Source of the DNA: Lachnospiraceae bacterium MD308
GTDB lineage: Bacteria; Bacillota; Clostridia; Lachnospirales; Lachnospiraceae
Direction of reading: 5' to 3'
Assembly (NCBI GenBank): GCA_010206225.2
Contig: VIQU02000013.1
Coordinates: 1 to 64,000 of the forward strand
DNA: 64,000 nt
Positions 1-8,707 of this stretch are shown here, piece by piece (the stretch's first letter is position 1; every line of letters starts with the position of its first letter). The translations under genes were made by a program, and so were the position numbers. The notes beneath the pieces were generated by a model. It did not search any database and was not told the origin of the DNA. It saw only the letters and a list, made by a program, of their open reading frames with translations.

Positions 1-2
1 AA

Positions 3-173
3 CCATCCCACTCCTATTCCATCGGCCTCTGTATTATTGCCCAAAATCTCCAGACTTATTCCGGAGGCCAGGTGTGGGCAGCGCCCACAAAAAGGCAACC
101 ATACAGGGTCTTAATAGTCATGCAAAAAAACAGAAAGAATTGTATATATTTTCCTGATATGGTTATACTATAA
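3..173 (+). other. possible histidine-kinase C-terminal remnant at the window edge
   Basis: The plus-strand frame from the left edge to a TAA at 171-173 contains SIGLCIIAQNLQTYSGGQVWA, which resembles the G2-box end of an HATPase domain (GIGL...HGG.IW). No start is visible because the window begins here, and the tail after it is not kinase-like. It could be the end of a gene entering from the left, a decayed fragment, or chance. The rest of the stretch, 174-343, is AT-rich and I see nothing in it. Confidence 0.15.
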
Positions 174-343
174 ATACAAGGAACTCTTCGACAGCAAATC
201 GACAACAATAAAAATGTTAAACCGACAAGTAATTCTTTACATATCTAATTCATATCAGAAAGTCTTGCTTTCCATAGACACAGGATTTTTTACAGCCTCC
301 ATCCTCTCTTCTATTACATCATTTAGCACAGATCAAACATTTG

Positions 344-1903
344 CTATTTTATTTCTTCTACAAACACTGCCGTTTCCGCCGGAACAATAATCTTTCCGTT
401 TACAGCCTCTAAGCTTCCGCCCTTCTGGTATATTACCTCTCCAAGCGTTCCATCGTACGGGAACTGCACTTCTCTCCCTGACGGGTTGATCACAATCAAC
501 ACCGAAACCTCTTCATTGAATCTCCGGTAGACAAGCGGGTAAGCATTTTCCTCACAATACAGAAACTCAACCTCCGCCTCGCTCTGAAGCACCTGATTTG
601 CCTGACGAAGAGTAATCAGTTTCTTCACTTCATGGTACACGGAATTCTCATCCGCCATCTGCTTTTTAGCAGTCGGACGGTTCTCATCCGAATCAACCGG
701 AATGTACAAATCTTCTTTTTTTGCAGAAGAAAATCCGGCGTTAAGTCCATCATCCCACTGCATCGGCGAACGGGAACCGGTACGGTAATAACCGCCTTCT
801 ACCGAGACAAGACCTTTCAGATACTTCATTCCCAGTTCATCTCCGTAATAGATGAACGGAGCTCCCGGCAGCGACAGAATAAACGCAAATACGATCTTAA
901 TCTCCTCATCATCAAGCCAATTGGAAAAGCGTTTCATATCATGATTACCGGAAGGCATGCATATCATACCTTTACCGTTGGTCGGCTCGTAACACTTCCT
1001 GTAATAATCAATGAATGCTTTGGCATTGCCTTTCCCATCCCGTGAAAAATACGGATTATCATCATGATATAGATCCGTATAATGACTTGGGCCAAAATGC
1101 AGCATAAAATCCATGTGAAATCCGGATCTTAAGCTTCTGTCCGGCTCTCCCCACTCAGATATCATAGCTGCGTCCGGGTACTCTTTGTCTAAGAAATCCC
1201 TAAATCTCTGCCAGATGGCAATCGTACCTTCCTGCTCTGGATCATTCTTTACAAGGGACCCTGCCATATCCACGCGGAATCCGTCGCATCCCATCCCAAG
1301 CCAGAATCTCATGACATCCTTTATAGCCTCGCAGGTCGCAAGAGCATCTTCGGAATCCATGGTCTGCTGCCATGCAGGATCTGTAATCTCATAAAACCCA
1401 TAATTCAGACAAGGCTGATGAGAATAAAAATTTGCCGCCACACTCCCGTCCCGGTCGCTCATTCCCCGAAGGAATCCTCTGATATTGCCGATACCGTCAA
1501 AATCCTTCCACGCATCATCCGTCCATACGTACCGCCCGGAATACAGATTTTTTTCAGGCTTTAAGGATTCCTTAAACCACGCATGTTCCCATGATGTATG
1601 TCCGGGAACCAGATCAAGCATAATATGCATACCTCGTCTATGTACTTCATCAAACAGACATTTTAAATCTGCATTCGTCCCATACCTTGGCGCAACCTTC
1701 ATGTAGTCAGACACGTCATATCCCGCATCCAGAAAAGGAGACTCAAAACAGGGATTCAGCCACAGAGCATTGCACCCTAATTCCTGAATATAATCAAGAT
1801 GTTCTATGATTCCTTTAATATCTCCGATTCCGTCTGCATTTGTATCCGCAAAGGACTGAGGATAAATCTCATAAAATATCGCATTTTTTAACCATTCAAC
1901 CAT
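344..1903 (-). CDS. GH13 alpha-glucosidase / oligo-1,6-glucosidase-like enzyme
   Basis: Cytoplasmic glycoside hydrolase of 519 residues that should release glucose from short alpha-glucosides brought in by the ABC transporter encoded just upstream. It has the GH13 (beta/alpha)8 signature: YEIYPQSFAD near the N-terminus, the nucleophile Asp about residue 212 in GFRVDMAGS, the acid/base Glu about residue 250 in MISEWGEP, and the third acid about residue 322 in GNHDMKR. There is no signal peptide. It is the last gene of the operon, 9 nt after the ATPase stop, with a GGAGGAAAC site in front of the ATG. Exact linkage specificity (isomaltose, trehalose, sucrose isomers or maltose) cannot be read by eye. 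Confidence 0.9.
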   Translation of the reverse strand: MVEWLKNAIFYEIYPQSFADTNADGIGDIKGIIEHLDYIQELGCNALWLNPCFESPFLDAGYDVSDYMKVAPRYGTNADLKCLFDEVHRRGMHIMLDLVPGHTSWEHAWFKESLKPEKNLYSGRYVWTDDAWKDFDGIGNIRGFLRGMSDRDGSVAANFYSHQPCLNYGFYEITDPAWQQTMDSEDALATCEAIKDVMRFWLGMGCDGFRVDMAGSLVKNDPEQEGTIAIWQRFRDFLDKEYPDAAMISEWGEPDRSLRSGFHMDFMLHFGPSHYTDLYHDDNPYFSRDGKGNAKAFIDYYRKCYEPTNGKGMICMPSGNHDMKRFSNWLDDEEIKIVFAFILSLPGAPFIYYGDELGMKYLKGLVSVEGGYYRTGSRSPMQWDDGLNAGFSSAKKEDLYIPVDSDENRPTAKKQMADENSVYHEVKKLITLRQANQVLQSEAEVEFLYCEENAYPLVYRRFNEEVSVLIVINPSGREVQFPYDGTLGEVIYQKGGSLEAVNGKIIVPAETAVFVEEIK

Positions 1904-1912
1904 TGTTTCCTC

Positions 1913-3013
1913 CTAGTGGCAAACTGCCTTCTCGCTTTCTGTATCAAAGAAATGTGCCTTATCCATGTTGGCCGCCACATTATAAGCTCCTTTTGCAGGC
2001 GCTTTTCCATCAGCAGGAACCTTTACGATAAGCTGTGTATTTTGCAAAGACACATGCAGATGGTAATCCGCTCCAAGAAGCTCGCTGAAGCTCATCTTTC
2101 CTGCCAGAGTGTTATCCGCAGCCAGCTTTTCCTGCGAAAGGAAATCCTCCGGGCGCAGTCCCATAACCATCGTTTTCCCAACGTATGGTGTAAGAGCCGC
2201 CTTCTTAGAATCCGGTATCAAAAGCTTGCTTCCTTCGGTCTCCGCATAAAGCTTATCGCCCTCTTTTCTGATGACTGCATTCATAAAATTCATCTGCGGA
2301 CTGCCGATAAAGCCTGCAACAAACAAGTTCGCAGGTGTGTCATAAAGAACCTGCGGCGTATCAAACTGCTGGATCACGCCTTCCTTCATAACAACAATCC
2401 GGTCTCCCATAGTCATAGCTTCCGTCTGGTCATGCGTTACATATACAAAAGTAATATCAAGCTTCTGGTGAAGCTTCGCAATCTCTGTTCTCATAGAAGT
2501 ACGAAGCTTTGCATCCAGATTAGACAGCGGTTCGTCTAAAAGGAATACGGAAGGCTTCCTGACCATGGCACGCCCAAGGGCAACCCGCTGCCTTTGTCCG
2601 CCGGAAAGCTCCTTTGGTTTTCTAGTCAGAAGATGCTCCAAATCAAGAATTCTTGCCGCCTCATGTACACGGCGGTCAATCTCAGCCTTATCCTCTTTTC
2701 TTAAATTCAGGCCGAAAGAAATATTTTTATATACATTCATATGTGGATAGAGCGCGTAATTCTGAAATACCATAGCGATATCACGATCTTTTGGCGGCAC
2801 TTTATTAACCACCCGGTCTCCGATAAAAAGCTCGCCCTCTGTTATGGTCTCAAGTCCGGCGATCATGCGCAGTGTCGTTGACTTTCCGCATCCTGACGGA
2901 CCTACCAGAATGATGAATTCCTTGTCCTTGATCTCAAGATTTAAATTCGGGACAACTGGTGACGTCGCTCCATCATATGTCTTTGTTACATTTTTAAAAC
3001 TAATCGAAGCCAT
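1913..3013 (-). CDS. msmK: sugar ABC transporter ATP-binding protein, MsmK/UgpC type
   Basis: Energises the membrane permeases by ATP hydrolysis on the cytoplasmic face. 366 residues from MASISFKNVTK; this start is preferred over an in-frame extension to 3112 because GGAGGAG sits just before it and the extension runs into the neighbouring gene. Visible motifs are Walker A GPSGCGKST, Q-loop VFQNYALYPHM, signature LSGGQRQRVA, Walker B VFLLDEPLSNLDA and the switch His in YVTHDQTEA, followed by a C-terminal OB-type regulatory domain of about 125 residues. Such ATPases often serve several CUT1 sugar transporters, so it could also power the alpha-galactoside permeases at the right edge (inference). 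Confidence 0.93.
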   Translation of the reverse strand: MASISFKNVTKTYDGATSPVVPNLNLEIKDKEFIILVGPSGCGKSTTLRMIAGLETITEGELFIGDRVVNKVPPKDRDIAMVFQNYALYPHMNVYKNISFGLNLRKEDKAEIDRRVHEAARILDLEHLLTRKPKELSGGQRQRVALGRAMVRKPSVFLLDEPLSNLDAKLRTSMRTEIAKLHQKLDITFVYVTHDQTEAMTMGDRIVVMKEGVIQQFDTPQVLYDTPANLFVAGFIGSPQMNFMNAVIRKEGDKLYAETEGSKLLIPDSKKAALTPYVGKTMVMGLRPEDFLSQEKLAADNTLAGKMSFSELLGADYHLHVSLQNTQLIVKVPADGKAPAKGAYNVAANMDKAHFFDTESEKAVCH

Positions 3014-3032
3014 ATAGATTCTCCTCCAATTA

Positions 3033-3758
3033 TTATTTTCGTCTTTTCCCTTTGGGTGCCTGCGCCATCCGATGCTCCTCATCGATAAACAGAGCCTCCT
3101 TCGGCGCTGCATGCATCGACTCTTCTAGCCTTTCCGGATCGATCATCTGAAACGCCTTCCTAAAAAACATGCTGTTCAAGTATGCAACCAGTCCGAATCC
3201 AACCATCCCCCACAAAAATACCGCAAGATTAACACCATTCGGATTCATGAAGAAAGAGATATAGACCGCCGCCGCCGCCAAAAGGATACTGAGCAGTGTC
3301 CACGGCAGTGCTGCGATGCCGAGAAGCCATGCATTTTTAAACGTATTTCTGACACTGTTTTTATATCTCGCCTGAAGCGGGAACAGATATTGAAATCCCA
3401 GCAGAAAGACAACGCACATCACAAAAAAGCTGATCCGGTAAGTGCGCCCCGCAATCCCCGTCATACTGGAGATGATCATATAATAAATCCCTAAAAAGGC
3501 AAATATAAAAAGACAGATTAACCAGATTGCAGTGCCCTGTTTAAAATTCAGTTTAAACGCATTCCAGAACTGCTTCGCTATCATATCGTCCTCATCATCT
3601 TCCCAGATTGCCTGCATACAGACAAACAATGCCGACAGTGACGCTCCCACTGTAAACAGCGGGATACTGAGCAGGCAGAACATCACATTACACACAAAAA
3701 TATTAGCGAATTTCTGCAGCGCATACATAAAAGAACCGTTCACATCAAATAAACCCAT
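3033..3758 (-). CDS. YesL-family (DUF624) membrane protein
   Basis: Integral membrane protein of 241 residues, starting at MGLFDVNGSFMYALQKFANI, the usual YesL N-terminus, with AGGGTG six bases before the ATG. An upstream TTG is possible but lacks a site. About five hydrophobic segments are visible (near residues 25-45, 75-95, 105-125, 145-165 and 170-190), and the C-terminus is basic. YesL proteins are typically embedded in LacI- or AraC-controlled CUT1 sugar operons, as here between permease and ATPase. Their biochemical role is not established, so none is assigned. Confidence 0.82.
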   Translation of the reverse strand: MGLFDVNGSFMYALQKFANIFVCNVMFCLLSIPLFTVGASLSALFVCMQAIWEDDEDDMIAKQFWNAFKLNFKQGTAIWLICLFIFAFLGIYYMIISSMTGIAGRTYRISFFVMCVVFLLGFQYLFPLQARYKNSVRNTFKNAWLLGIAALPWTLLSILLAAAAVYISFFMNPNGVNLAVFLWGMVGFGLVAYLNSMFFRKAFQMIDPERLEESMHAAPKEALFIDEEHRMAQAPKGKRRK

Positions 3759-3782
3759 ATAAGTCACCCTCAAAGAAAATAC

Positions 3783-4643
3783 TTATTTAATAGCACCTTC
3801 CACCATTCCGTTCATGATCTGCTTCTGAGCGATCAAGAAGATAACGATCATAGGAATGATAGCCAAAAGCGCAGCTGTCAAGATCAGATCCCATTGTTTT
3901 ACATAGGAGCCGACAAATGCCTGAACCGCAACCGGCAGCGTCTTTACTTTACCGTTCTGGCCAAGCATCAGCGACGGAAGCAGGTAGTCATTCCATATCC
4001 ACATGCCGTTCAAGATGGTAACCGTAGTAATAACCGGTGTTAAAAGCGGGAAAATGATCCGAAAGAAAGTCCCTTCCGGAGAACATCCGTCAATAGCGGC
4101 CGCCTCCTCAAGCTCATAAGGGATGCCCTTAATAAAACCTGTCAGAATAAATACCGTCATAGCGCCGCCGAATCCGCAATACGCAAATACGATACCTGGT
4201 ATAGACTGCAGCATGGAGATTCCAACAAACTGACCTACATCACGGAAAGTAGAAATCAGCGGAAGCATAACAACTTGGAACGGAATGATCATAGAAGCTA
4301 TAAAAACCATATAGATCACTGTTGACCATTTTGTCTTATTCCGGCAGATAACCCATGCAGCCATTCCTCCAAAGAGCGCCAAGAGCACCAGCGAAAGAAT
4401 CGTAATGATAACTGATGTACCGAAAGCATACCAGAAGTTAAAGTTTGAGTTGTTGACAACCGAGGAAATGTTCGTCATTAACTGCGAAAAACTAACTCCG
4501 CCGAACCCTATCGGGTTTGACACAATACCGTTCGCATTCTTAAAAGTATTAAGAACAACCAGATAGAACGGAAACAGAGTGTAAGCCGCAACGATGATTC
4601 CAAGAATCGTAAATATAATTTTGTTGGATTTTTTCATCCTCAT
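3783..4643 (-). CDS. sugar ABC transporter permease, MsmG/GanQ type
   Basis: Inner-membrane subunit of a CUT1 carbohydrate importer, 286 residues with six predicted transmembrane helices. The EAA loop that docks the ATPase reads ELEEAAAIDGCSPEGTFFRIIFPLL around residues 180-205. Its ATG overlaps the stop of the preceding permease as TAATG, so translation is probably coupled. A second ATG lies two codons inside, but the AAGGAGG spacing favours the first. Pairs with the permease directly upstream. Confidence 0.92.
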   Translation of the reverse strand: MRMKKSNKIIFTILGIIVAAYTLFPFYLVVLNTFKNANGIVSNPIGFGGVSFSQLMTNISSVVNNSNFNFWYAFGTSVIITILSLVLLALFGGMAAWVICRNKTKWSTVIYMVFIASMIIPFQVVMLPLISTFRDVGQFVGISMLQSIPGIVFAYCGFGGAMTVFILTGFIKGIPYELEEAAAIDGCSPEGTFFRIIFPLLTPVITTVTILNGMWIWNDYLLPSLMLGQNGKVKTLPVAVQAFVGSYVKQWDLILTAALLAIIPMIVIFLIAQKQIMNGMVEGAIK

Positions 4644-5707
4644 TACATCTCAACCTCCTTCTTATTAGAAATACGAACCTGCAAGATAGATACACAGGCA
4701 AGAACGATAAAGAAGAATACGGCTTTCGCCTGTCCAAGAGCATATGCATTCTTGGTGATTGCTGTATTATAGATATTCAGCGCGATCATCTGCGTACCGT
4801 TTGTCAAATAACTTCCCATAAAGTCCGCCACAGAACCCGAGCCATTCGTGAGAGCCATATTTACATCAAACTGCTTGAAAGCGGATGTCAGTGTCAGGAA
4901 AGTACAGATTGTGATCGTAGCCGCGATCATCGGAATCTTAATCCTGAAAAGCGTTGTAAGCGCATCAGCACCGTCGATGGAAGATGCCTCTAAGACATCC
5001 TTCGGAACTGTAGTAAGCCCTGTTACATAGATGAGCATGATATAGCCGGCATACTGCCATACATATACGACGATGATCGCTGCAAAAGCTGTTTTTGTAT
5101 TAGCTAATACAGAATTTACCATACCCCACTTTGCCGTAACCTGAATCAGCACGTTATTAAACACGAACTGCCAGATATAACCCAGTACGATACCTCCGAT
5201 CAGGTTCGGCAGGAAATAAGAGGCCCGAAAGAAGTTAACGCCCCTCATCTTAGATGTACAGAGCAGCGCAAGCAGAAATCCTACAATATTGATCAGAACC
5301 ATATTGAAAACTACGAATAAAAACGTTAGCAGAATTGACCATATAAACGCCGGATCTTTAAACATTGACACATAGTTTCCAAATCCCACGAACGATGTAA
5401 GCCTGATTCCATTCCAATCAGTAAAAGAATAAAAAATACCTAAGATCAGAGGAATGATAACTGTTACTGCAAACGCAAACAGTAACGGGAATAAAAATAT
5501 AAAGTTAATGATACTGCGGTGGTGCTCCACTGTAGGATAGAAGTACAGTCCCATAAGTGCAGCGATAGCTCCGATGACAAGCAGCGGTCCCCTGAAAGCA
5601 GCGCTGCTTCTAGTAAAATCAAGATAAAGCGCTATCACTAAGCCGGCAATTCCGGCAACCAGAAGAACAACAGACAGCAATTTTGTGTTTTTTGAGTTTT
5701 CAGCCAT
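4643..5707 (-). CDS. sugar ABC transporter permease, MsmF/GanP type, with N-terminal extension
   Basis: Partner permease of the CUT1 importer, 354 residues, longer than the usual 290-310. The first 60 or so residues form two extra hydrophobic segments (LLSVVLLVAGIAGLVIALYL and a second around residues 38-55) before the standard start of the family at SIINFIFLFPLLFAF. The EAA loop (VLEASSIDGADALTTLFRIKIPMI) is intact near residues 240-265. A GGAGCTGGAAC site precedes the ATG. It lies 137 nt after the binding-protein stop, in the same operon. Confidence 0.92.
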   Translation of the reverse strand: MAENSKNTKLLSVVLLVAGIAGLVIALYLDFTRSSAAFRGPLLVIGAIAALMGLYFYPTVEHHRSIINFIFLFPLLFAFAVTVIIPLILGIFYSFTDWNGIRLTSFVGFGNYVSMFKDPAFIWSILLTFLFVVFNMVLINIVGFLLALLCTSKMRGVNFFRASYFLPNLIGGIVLGYIWQFVFNNVLIQVTAKWGMVNSVLANTKTAFAAIIVVYVWQYAGYIMLIYVTGLTTVPKDVLEASSIDGADALTTLFRIKIPMIAATITICTFLTLTSAFKQFDVNMALTNGSGSVADFMGSYLTNGTQMIALNIYNTAITKNAYALGQAKAVFFFIVLACVSILQVRISNKKEVEM

Positions 5708-5844
5708 TGTTCCAGCTCCTCTCTACTGATTTCATGTAAGAACCCGTTTCGGATTCCACACATTATGATATATGATATTAACAAAGGCGGACAGGCGCTT
5801 TATGTGCCCTCCGCCTTTCACACTGATCTTTCGACCGCAAAAAA

Positions 5845-7152
5845 CTAGTTCGCGTAGCAAGCCTCGCTAACCTGCTGCATCGTCTTTACGAAACCATCTA
5901 CATCCAGATTGCCTGCTGCAAAATCAGCAAATACCTGACCGGTGTAGTTCATTGCGTAGCCTTCTTTCATATTGAGCCAATGCCAGGAAGATGTCTTCTC
6001 ATTTGAAATGTAATCTACCATAGCTTTAGCAAACGGATCTGGCGCAATATAGGTACAGGACTTGAACGGGCTGATGAATCCGGCTTCTTCTACCAATACC
6101 TTCTGCGCCTTATCCTCAGATAGCCACTGTAAGAACGCTTTTGCAGCGTCTACATTACCCTCTGAATATACAGACCACCAGGAAGGAGAGTTTGTAAGGA
6201 TCGTATCAATCCCATCTTCAAACGCATAAGGAATCATACCAACCTCAAAGCTTCCTGCCGCCTCATAAGCATCCTTGTCGTCTGTTGTCATCGTAGCGCC
6301 AACCCATGAACCCTGTGTAACAAACGCATATTTACCTGAAGCAAAGTTCAAAATCTGCTGATCATATGTACCGGAAACCAAAAGCGCCGGATCCGAATAA
6401 CGGTTCAGCATATCGACAAATTTTGCAAAATCTGTAAGACGCTTTTCATCAAGCTTTCCGCCGTCGTTCAGCTTGTCAATATAAGTTGTATCATCTCGTG
6501 CCAGACCTGCATCAAGATAGTTGGCGAACAGGTGCTGACCTGTGGACCAGTAAAGATCCTTAGGCTCTGCACAGTAACCGACAACTGCATCGATACCAAG
6601 TTCGCCTTTTTTAGAATCCAGAGTTTTGAATGCTTCCTCAATCGCAGCCGGTCCGGTAAGCTTTGTCGGATCAATTCCTGCCTTCTTAAGAATCTCTGTG
6701 TTGTATGCAAGTCCGATTCCTTCTGTGGAATACGGGAATCCGACAGTACCATCCTCATTAATGTACGCTCCGTCTGTATCAGATGCCCATTTCTCATCAC
6801 TCATATCTGCCAGAAGACCTTTCCAGTTAGCGAACTCAGGTTCCAGTGCGTTTACAAAGATATCCGGCATGTTGCCTGCCTGATAATATCCCTTGATCGT
6901 TCCCTGAATATCAACACCGCCTCCCATAGATTCAATTTCAACTGTCACTCCGGTCTCTTCCTTATACATCTCAGCCAGCTTTTTGAGCTGAGCATCAACC
7001 TCAATCTTACCATTTACAAGACGGATTGTATTCGGATCTGATGAGCTGCTTCCTCCGCCTGAACTTCCGCCATCCGATGAACCGCCGCCACATGCAGCAA
7101 GGCTTAATACCATAGCTGCCGCTAACAATGTTGAAACAATTTTCTTCTTCAT
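5845..7152 (-). CDS. extracellular sugar-binding lipoprotein of the ABC transporter
   Basis: Substrate-binding protein of 435 residues, exported and lipid-anchored: KKK n-region, hydrophobic stretch, and lipobox LAAC with the lipidated Cys near residue 21, followed by a flexible Gly/Ser linker of about 18 residues. The body has the cluster-B (SBP_bac_1) pattern used for oligosaccharides, with many surface Trp and Tyr residues (for example WSTGQHLF, SPSWWSVYSEG, SSWHWLNMKEG). It is the first gene of the operon, headed by a promoter and a LacI-type palindrome. The ligand is probably an alpha-glucoside given the GH13 partner (inference). Confidence 0.93.
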   Translation of the reverse strand: MKKKIVSTLLAAAMVLSLAACGGGSSDGGSSGGGSSSSDPNTIRLVNGKIEVDAQLKKLAEMYKEETGVTVEIESMGGGVDIQGTIKGYYQAGNMPDIFVNALEPEFANWKGLLADMSDEKWASDTDGAYINEDGTVGFPYSTEGIGLAYNTEILKKAGIDPTKLTGPAAIEEAFKTLDSKKGELGIDAVVGYCAEPKDLYWSTGQHLFANYLDAGLARDDTTYIDKLNDGGKLDEKRLTDFAKFVDMLNRYSDPALLVSGTYDQQILNFASGKYAFVTQGSWVGATMTTDDKDAYEAAGSFEVGMIPYAFEDGIDTILTNSPSWWSVYSEGNVDAAKAFLQWLSEDKAQKVLVEEAGFISPFKSCTYIAPDPFAKAMVDYISNEKTSSWHWLNMKEGYAMNYTGQVFADFAAGNLDVDGFVKTMQQVSEACYAN

Positions 7153-7181
7153 TTTGCCCTCCGCTTTTATTATTTATTTAC

Positions 7182-7195
7182 CTTTTGCGCATAAG
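7182..7195. promoter_or_regulatory. candidate LacI-family operator
   Basis: CTTTTGCGCATAAG matches its own complement at 12 of 14 positions with a central CpG, the usual form of LacI-family sites. It lies between the promoter and the ATG of the binding-protein gene, where a bound repressor would block transcription. The LacI gene is directly upstream. Assignment is by position and shape only. Confidence 0.45.
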
Positions 7196-7212
7196 TTTTA
7201 ATAAAGATCCTT

Positions 7213-7241
7213 ATTTTAAACTTTTTATATAAGTTATACAA
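7213..7241 (-). promoter_or_regulatory. sigma-A promoter of the sugar ABC operon
   Basis: Minus-strand TTGTAT (7241-7236), 17-nt spacer, TAAAAT (7218-7213). It reads toward the binding-protein gene, with a leader of about 55 nt before its ATG. Confidence 0.5.
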
Positions 7242-7279
7242 TTATTATCTGTTATTATTTATTTTATCTTCTTGTTTCT

Positions 7280-7294
7280 TGTGCATTTTGCACA
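7280..7294. promoter_or_regulatory. palindrome TGTGCA-ttt-TGCACA upstream of the ABC operon
   Basis: Perfect 6-bp arms around three bases, about 40 nt upstream of the -35 box. The position suits an activator or a second repressor half-operator for looping. It shares the TGnGCA core with the CpG-centred site at 7182-7195. Confidence 0.35.
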
Positions 7295-7334
7295 TTCCAA
7301 AATTCTGTTACTTACGCAAAAAAGCTAAAAAAAT

Positions 7335-7384
7335 AGCCGGAACAGAAGATAATCACCTTTTTCAAAAGTTATCTTCTGCCCCGG
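7335..7384 (-). terminator. terminator of the LacI gene
   Basis: Long inverted repeat (GCCGG..AGAAGATAA with TTATCTTCT..CCGGC) 26 nt after the LacI stop. On the minus strand it is followed by TATTTTTTTAG. Confidence 0.75.
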
Positions 7385-7409
7385 CAGAATAGAAAACAGC
7401 ACTTATACT

Positions 7410-8462
7410 TTATTCTTCTGTGAATACTCCCTCGTCATTCCCATAAGGTGTAACCGCCTTCACGCTGTCCCGGATAACCAATTCTACAGGAAGCTTCGTA
7501 TCCCACTCCGGCGGTTCCTCCCCCTGAACCATCCTTAACAGATAGTCGACGGCAAGCCGGCCTTTTTTCGTAGGATTCTGATGAACCGTTGTAAGCGCCG
7601 GAAGCGACACTCTTGCAATCATTACGTCGTCAAACCCTGTAATGGATAAATCTTCCGGAATCTTCACTCCGCGGTCACGGAAATATGTCATCAGCATAAC
7701 AGCATAGTAATCCGAACAGCACATAAAAGCAGTATAATTTCTAGACAATGTATACAATTCCTGCATACTGGACTCCCTCTCTATCATATCCGGCCGGATA
7801 ATGAGCAGGTCCTTCTCCCTTGTCCGGATTCCGTACTCCGCAAAAGCTTTCTGATGCCCGATATAGCGGATATAATCTACTCCTTCCATATTGTCCGCCA
7901 AAAAAGCAATTCTCCTGTGTCCTTTGTCCAAAAGATGACGAGTCATCTCATAGCCTCCCCGTTCATCTTCAAGCCCGACGTTCACATAGTTCATAATATC
8001 CCTTGGAGCATAGCTGTCTATCAGTACAACCGGCTTCTTATATCTGCTTTTGATCCTTACAAAATCGTCGTGAACAATGCCGATGAGTAACAGCCCGTCT
8101 ACATTCCACGTCAGGATATTGCGGATAAGTTCCGAGATATCATCGGTAGTATAGATCATCATATAATATCCTCTGGAACGTATCTCTGCCTCGATCGCTC
8201 CAAGCATCACACTCATAAAAGGATCCGCCATGACATTGTCATATTTCCCCTTCCGGCTTTTCAATGCAACTCCGATAATCTTTGAAGAATTCTGCGTGAG
8301 GCTTCTGGCGCTGTTATTGGGCACGTAATCACATTCCTCCAGAAGCTTCTCCACCTTCTCAACCGTCTTCTGGGAAACCTCGCTTGTCTTCCCGTGTATC
8401 ACATTAGAAACTGTCGTACTGCTGATTCCAAGCATCTCAGCCATATCTTTAATCGTTACCAT
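7410..8462 (-). CDS. LacI-family transcriptional repressor
   Basis: DNA-binding sugar sensor of 350 residues. The N-terminal helix-turn-helix reads IKDMAEMLGISSTTVSNVIHGK with the hinge helix near SARSLTQNSSKIIGV, followed by a periplasmic-binding-protein-like effector domain to the C-terminus (ITGFDDVMIARVSLPALTTVHQN is the standard late motif). It lies immediately upstream of, and in the same orientation as, the sugar ABC operon, with its own terminator between them, so it is the likely regulator. Its ATG overlaps the stop of a 39-codon gene as TAATG, implying coupled translation. Confidence 0.93.
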   Translation of the reverse strand: MVTIKDMAEMLGISSTTVSNVIHGKTSEVSQKTVEKVEKLLEECDYVPNNSARSLTQNSSKIIGVALKSRKGKYDNVMADPFMSVMLGAIEAEIRSRGYYMMIYTTDDISELIRNILTWNVDGLLLIGIVHDDFVRIKSRYKKPVVLIDSYAPRDIMNYVNVGLEDERGGYEMTRHLLDKGHRRIAFLADNMEGVDYIRYIGHQKAFAEYGIRTREKDLLIIRPDMIERESSMQELYTLSRNYTAFMCCSDYYAVMLMTYFRDRGVKIPEDLSITGFDDVMIARVSLPALTTVHQNPTKKGRLAVDYLLRMVQGEEPPEWDTKLPVELVIRDSVKAVTPYGNDEGVFTEE

Positions 8463-8581
8463 TATGCCTGCTCCCTTGGATCATGTGTCTCGATATATTC
8501 AATAATCTCTAATATCTCATCACTGCTCATACCTTTTTCTTTTAATTTTCTTATCAGATTAACAACTTCTTTTCCCGTCAT
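8462..8581 (-). CDS. 39-residue helical protein coupled to the LacI gene
   Basis: Short reading frame beginning MTGKEVVNLIRKLKEKGMSS and ending in DPREQA. Its stop overlaps the LacI start as TAATG. AAAGGGAG lies nine bases before the ATG; an ATG three codons further upstream touches that site and is less likely. The sequence is amphipathic and highly charged, with the look of two helices around GMSSDEI. I recognise no named family. It could be a genuine small protein, or mainly a leader that delivers ribosomes to the LacI start. Confidence 0.55.
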   Translation of the reverse strand: MTGKEVVNLIRKLKEKGMSSDEILEIIEYIETHDPREQA

Positions 8582-8707
8582 CGCTTTCATCTCCCTTTTT
8601 AATGAGCTCTTATATCATTTATTTTAATTATAGCAGAAGACTATTTTAGATGTAAAGCCTTTCGTAAATAGATTTAAGCCCCGAACCAAGCCGATACTTC
8701 CGCATAA

